From contig NC_090780.1 of assembly GCF_040054535.1 (NCBI RefSeq), positions 5,418,001 to 5,482,000 on the forward strand: 64,000 nucleotides of DNA, given 5' to 3'. Shown piece by piece: positions 44,880-64,000 of this stretch. The translations under genes and the position numbers were made by a program. Source of the DNA: Antennarius striatus (lineage: Eukaryota; Chordata; Actinopteri; Lophiiformes; Antennariidae). How positions within the stretch are numbered: position 1 is the stretch's first letter; each line of letters begins with the position of its first letter. The notes beneath the pieces are model-generated. The model was not told the origin of the DNA and made no database searches. It was given only the letters and a program-made list of their open reading frames with translations.

Positions 44880-45575
44880 TGCATGCCAGTGACGTGCATG
44901 GCCTTACCTGCCATCATGAAGAAAAAAAAAGAAAAATGGAAGAAATAAATTAAATGGTGGTCTGGACTCTGTGGTGGCCAATACATGTATGAAAATGATG
45001 TATCATGCTCCCTGAACCTCTCTCACACAATTTTAGCCCAATGAATCCTGGCATTGTCATCTTGGAATATGCCTGTGCCTTTGGAGAAGAAATAATCCAT
45101 TGATAACCTGGTCATTCAGTATATTCAGGCAATCAGCTGATCTCATTCTTTGAACATACACTGTTGCTGAACCTAGACCTGACCTGAATGGGCATATTCC
45201 ACGATGACAATGTCAGGATTCATTGGGCTAAAATTCTGAGGGAGAGGTTCAGGGAGCATGAGACAGCATTTTCATACATGGATTGGCCACCACAGAGTCC
45301 AGACCTTAACCTCATTGAGATTCTTTGAAAGAAGAATCTCAATGAGTGCTGGAGATGGCTTTACATAGTGGTCAGACCCCATCATCATAAATGCACAATC
45401 TTGATGAAAAATATGCATCACTGGATGGAAATAACTCTTGTGATATTGCATTAACTCATCAAAACAATATCCCAGTTGATGCATGCTGTAATAAAAGCTA
45501 AATGCAGTCCAACAAAATATGAGAGGGTGTGACTTTTCTTGATGGTGACTTTTTTTTTTTTTGCCAGGCAGTGTA
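44880..45575. mobile_element. Fold-back Tc1 element (two transposase pieces head to head)
   Basis: A Tc1-like C-terminal transposase segment occurs twice in opposite orientation. The plus-strand copy (45,189-45,510) reads [12 protein letters not shown] in one frame and [14 protein letters not shown] in another, followed by HHKCTILMKNMHHWMEITL. The minus-strand copy (45,188 down to about 44,930) reads WPPQSPDHHLI near its end. Arms of about 107 bases, 44,966-45,072 and 45,189-45,297, are nearly complementary around a 116-base spacer. The right end GCCAGGCAGTGTATA is the usual Tc1 terminus; the left terminus is not evident, only a TATACAGTGTACTGCATGCC stretch at the hAT border. Confidence 0.75.
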
Positions 45576-45739
45576 TATGCGTGTCTCAATATGCCAACAA
45601 AAACATGTTTTCCTAGTATTGGATAAATAAACTCACTTGAAAACCTCACACAGTCACGCTTTAACTCCACCCACCGACCAATCACAGCGCATCTGCCAGA
45701 AGGAATCACGTGAACAATATGGCGTAAGGCATCACCTAG

Positions 45740-46155
45740 CGAGACTTTTAGTTGCGGTTACACCTTTCATCCACACGACAACGAAAATATTCAGGACGAA
45801 AACACTGGCCAAAATGAAGTTTTTTGAAAACGCCGGGTCTGGGTTGTCTTATGGACGCTGTAACCGAAACTTTTTCTATCCAGGGGGGGCGTCTCCCTGC
45901 GACGAAAACTGCCGTGACGTCATGTGTGTGACCCATGTCTACATGTACACACAGACTGGATGGAGTTAAAACCAGCAATTTTCTGACGTATAACAGCTCC
46001 ATGTCAAAGACGCGTTGATAAACATGCTTGACAGTTGGATATTTCTTCATCTGTGTCTTTGTGAGTCAAAGTTTATTTATTTATTCATGTAAAAATGCTG
46101 ACGCCAGTTCTGGGTCAGACTGGGATGCGCTGCCTGCTGGTGGGAGAACTCTGAT
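45740..46155. mobile_element. MITE copy C, truncated
   Basis: The segment from GCGGTTACACCTTTCATCCA to CGCTGCCTGCTGGTGGGAGA aligns over its whole length with copy A at about 2,350-2,775, including AAACTTTTTCTATCCAGGGG and TGATAAACATGCTTGACA. The outer terminal repeats are missing. The preceding 45,626-45,662 piece is shared with 4,226-4,262. Confidence 0.7.
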
Positions 46156-46489
46156 GGGTTTATATTACCAATACATTTGTTTTCATGTTTGGTATGAAGT
46201 CTCATGTTTTATCGTGAATTTCCCATGGGTTCCCACTAGTTATATTTTTCCAAATAGTAACAAATGATATCACGTTATTATAAATAACTTTAACCTTATA
46301 AGAGCTAGCAGTAGCAGATTATCAGAAAACATAAGGACCATTTCAATTTCTGTCAAATGCTTAATATAAGACTCATAAGCCTATTTAACTTGCACTGGTA
46401 CCTCCAGGAGTTGCCAGTAACTTTTGACTCATCTGAATTCATAACTTCAACTGTTCAAAATGACTTGTTAATATCAATAGCGTAGTCAT

Positions 46490-46720
46490 TACATTCATTT
46501 TCTGCTGCTTGGTCCGCATTTAGTGGGTTGCGGGGATTTCTGACGAGCTTGCGGGCGAGAGACGGGGGACACTCCAAGCATGACGCCAGTGCACTGCGGA
46601 GCCATATGGAAGACAACCACTCATGCACACACTCACACCTATGGGCAATGTGGAACGATCACATCACCTAAGTTGTATGTTTTTGGAGGTGGGAGGAAGC
46701 CAGAAAACATGGAGAACATT
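46490..46720. repeat. Interspersed repeat fragment (GGAAGCCAGAAAACATGGAG type)
   Basis: CATTTTCTGCTGCTTGGTCC, then ATGTTTTTGGAGGTGGGAGG and AGCCAGAAAACATGGAGAAC belong to the repeat seen at 8,345-8,530. Confidence 0.5.
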
Positions 46721-48406
46721 ACAGTAATAAAAAGTATAACGAGCAATAAAAGCAACATATTTGCAAAATCAAGACAATTTTTTTTTGTTTCAACTCACGA
46801 CCTCTTAAACAAAAGATTGATTACAATTCTTATTTGTGTGATGTAAATCAGCTTTAAAAAATGTTGTATTTATGCAAAACAGAGTGATCTGATAAGAATG
46901 TAATCACTTTGATACCGTTGTCAAATCAGTCAAGAACATCAAACTTGTAGTTAACAAGGCAGATAAATGGCCGTAACAACTCAGAAGGCAAGACATGACT
47001 AATTGTGAGTCAATGCAATTATTGTTGATTCTTCAGTGGCTCCCAGTAACTCCACCGGTTCCTCCAGGTTGAATCTTTAAATCTATGTAAGGCATAGATG
47101 ATGATGTAGATGATGTAAGGCATTGTTCATAACAAAGAAACGGGCTGGATCAAACGAGTGACTATCTGGCCTGGTCTGCCATTCTCTTTTTTCTTCCGTC
47201 CCCATCTACATTGTACTTCTTTTCCACCCAGCCAGGTAAGTCAAATGTTCACTATCCAGAGTATGGTTCACCCTCCATAGTCTGGGTCTGCCCTCCAGTT
47301 TGGGTCCTGTCCCGAGTTTCTTCAAAACGAGGATGTTTTTCCCCGTCACGGTCTTGTGCTTGCTCGGAGGGTTCCGTTGGGTTTTTCTGTCTGTAAAAGC
47401 GTTCTTGATGTGTCTCTTGATGTGATTAAGCATCTTATAAATAAAAGTTGATAGAGTAATTGATTCCTTAACCCAGGCACTTTGTCCCATTCACGCAGAC
47501 AAAATGACAGAGGACACACATTCTAACAACACACATTCCCTGTAATCAAAAGAACAAACCAGAGAATCAACATTTTTTTTAAATACCTTTGTTGTCTTTA
47601 ATGTATTTACAAGCTTTTTTCTGCTCTGTAGGTCTGAAGTATTACAAGCAATCATGTCTAGTGACCTTGGCCATTTGCTTTTTGATGTTGCATTTTTGCT
47701 CATTTCAGTTGAACATATCTGGCTTGTTCATCTGTATTTGTTTTGACAGTTCTGTGGACTGTTTTGCATTGCTTCACAAATGCATACCTCTAATGAGGTG
47801 TATGTACATATTAAAGCAGAGCAAGCCAAGGCAGAGGGAAACATTTCCTCGTTATTAAGGGATAACCTTTGACCTGTGACATCATACATGGACAACATTA
47901 ATAGCTTCTGTGCATTTTGACTTTTTTTAATCCCTGCTTCCCCTTCATCCCAAAATAATTTTGTTTTACCCTGTTTTAAACCAAACAGCGTAGAATCCAG
48001 GGAGGGTATTTAATACACAATAATTTTGTTATAATAATAATATTGTTATTTCTGTTGTCTTGGTCTCAATTTGGGAGCATCTGCAAATGTTAAATAACTT
48101 TGATATTTGCAGTCCTTAAAAAAATAATAAATTAAAGAGTCCAGAACCTATGTATTTTTTCAAGTCTCCTCTTAAAAAGTAACAAAAAAAAAAAGTTAAA
48201 ATTTAAAACAAAAATATTTTTTATGTATAATACATGTATTTTAGTGCTTCCGCCACTGGAATCCAAACTCAATCCAAACTCAGAACTGTACCGCAGAAAA
48301 AAATTCCAGCTGTAAACTTGTTGCCCGTTCCATTCACGTACTTTGAATGTTTGTTCCTCTGTAATGATGCAGTTCTACTATGCTGTGTCCACGGGTGGCT
48401 CCCTTG
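46721..48406. other. eif4g3 3' UTR and intergenic sequence
   Basis: Downstream of the eif4g3 stop codon on the minus strand. No exon, RNA gene or convincing polyadenylation signal was recognised. The 48,170-48,230 stretch is A/T-rich. Confidence 0.35.
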
Positions 48407-62685
<14,279 letters not shown>

Positions 62686-64000
62686 CTGCAGAAGAAGACC
62701 AAGTTAGAAGACTGTGGAAAATAAAAAGTCGCAGTGAAATGAGGACAACATTTGACAAAATAAATGGCTTCAACCTCAATGCACATAATTGTCATGATGA
62801 TGTTCCAAGCTGTCAGAATACCCCCACCAGAGTTGCACGTAACGTTTTGGGTCTGGTTCATGTCTTTAGTCACTGTGATCACTTAAAAGGCAGGCACCAA
62901 CTTCCATATTTTCAACATTATTCGACTTACATTAATACAATCTATCATGAAAAATCTCTTGTATAAAAAGTTAATTTATTCTCAGTGGAAACATCTTTTT
63001 ACACTCAATATACTGAGCAAACACAGAGGCCGGGGCACGCACACACACATATACTCTGTTGCCTCATAACAAGAAGGTTCCAGAGTTTGAATGTTCTCCT
63101 TGTGTCTACGTGGGTTCTCAAACTTCCTCCCACATCCAGAAACATGCAGTTTGGATGAATTGGTCACAAAAAAATTGTCTATGAGCATGAGTGTGTGTGT
63201 TTCTCTTCAGTGTAACCTCGCCATGAGCTGGTGTCTTATCTGGGATGTATCCCGCCTTTTGCCCATAGCCAGTTGAGACCTGTGACCAACAAGGGTCAGT
63301 AGGCAAAACGATTATTATCATGTCATCTACAAACAAATGGACAGATGATTTAAGTGTGGTGTGTGGTGTCTACAATACTACTGAGAACATTTCATGTCTA
63401 AAGCAGGGGGAGTTTGGACTAAAAAACAAACCAAAAAAAAAACAGGAAAAAACCCAAACACACACAATAACGGAGATCAGATGAGGCCAGGAACAAACTG
63501 GGTGCACACATGATGAGCTACAGGATTTGTCTTGATAATGTGTACACACTTATCCACTATGTAAAGAAACTTTCTGTTCAAAGAGCAGCGGTGAGTGGTT
63601 AACTTGTGAGTGATGTGGAAAAACCCTTCAAGAGTGCAAGAAAAGCTTGTGACAACATGGGAAACAACCTCACATTCATTTAAGTCGCTTTCCTACAGGC
63701 ACACAACTTAGACTCAGCAGGCAAAGCAGGATGCAGATTACTAAAGAAAAAATGCCGCAGGGTATCCCAGATCTAATATTGATCCTTGATCGCTTTATAT
63801 CAACACAAATCAGCTTAAATCCAAGTAAACCCTGATGTCGTTTTTTTTTTTTTTTAACAGACCATCCACATCTGTAAAATGTACGTTTTACACCGTTACT
63901 ACGAATAAATATGTGTATTGTGAGTGTCAAGGCAGTTATCTCTGTAGGTGATGCATACAATGCACAGTATTTGTCAGTAATATTAACAGGAATGCCAATG
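62686..64000. other. eif4g3 intron at the right edge, with one repeat fragment
   Basis: No further eif4g3 exon of matching phase (the upstream exon must end in phase 0) was found before the edge. A repeat of the 8,345-8,530 type lies at 63,060-63,300 (GAATGTTCTCCTTGTGTCTA, TCCAGAAACATGCAGTTTGG). A poly-T run of 15 lies at 63,841-63,855. Confidence 0.45.

Overview
The window looks like nuclear DNA from a teleost fish. It has small, phase-compatible exons with GT-AG introns, long CA/GT microsatellites and a dense, nested load of fish-type transposons (Tc1/mariner, hAT, Tigger/pogo, L2- and RTE-type LINEs, tRNA-derived SINEs). I could not assign a species. I see no bacterial operons, CRISPR arrays or viral genes.

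Three conserved genes lie head-to-tail on the minus strand: sh2d5 (9,201-19,912, complete or nearly so, 399 codons), hp1bp3 (23,786-33,599, all but the first coding exon) and the 3' part of eif4g3 (48,407-62,685, last 12 coding exons, 519 residues; the gene continues beyond the right edge). The order SH2D5-HP1BP3-EIF4G3 on one strand is the same as on human chromosome 1p36, so this is an ancient conserved block. A fourth gene ends at the left edge on the plus strand (exons 347-482, 629-752, 1,211-1,293), tail-to-tail with sh2d5. I could not name it firmly.

Almost everything else is transposon-derived and mostly decayed. 2.0-8.5 kb: Tc1 copies, a compound-end MITE and Tigger remnants. 10.5-17.8 kb (sh2d5 introns): an L2-type LINE split by a Tigger derivative, other LINE pieces, and an RTE copy with an inverted 5' end. 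20.6-22.1 kb (between genes): hAT and pogo-type pieces. 26.9-31.6 kb (hp1bp3 introns): a pogo-type MITE carrying a SINE, and Tc1 fragments. 34.7-46.7 kb (between hp1bp3 and eif4g3): a LINE with a MITE inside, a Tigger transposase gene split by a hAT element that holds another MITE, a SINE/hAT cluster and a fold-back Tc1. 52-54.9 kb: a hAT element with a Tc1 nested inside. 57.7-60.7 kb: a Tc1 with a nearly full transposase frame, split by an RTE insertion.

The host genes are linked by chromosomal position, not by pathway: SH2D5 is a PTB/SH2 adaptor, HP1BP3 a three-domain linker-histone-like chromatin protein, and eIF4G3 a translation-initiation scaffold. I found no new multi-gene system. The best leads are structural (fold-back Tc1, twin-primed RTE, multi-level nesting, an unusual MITE family) and protein-level (no FLVR arginine in the SH2 domain, no evident PxVxL between the first two HP1BP3 globular domains).
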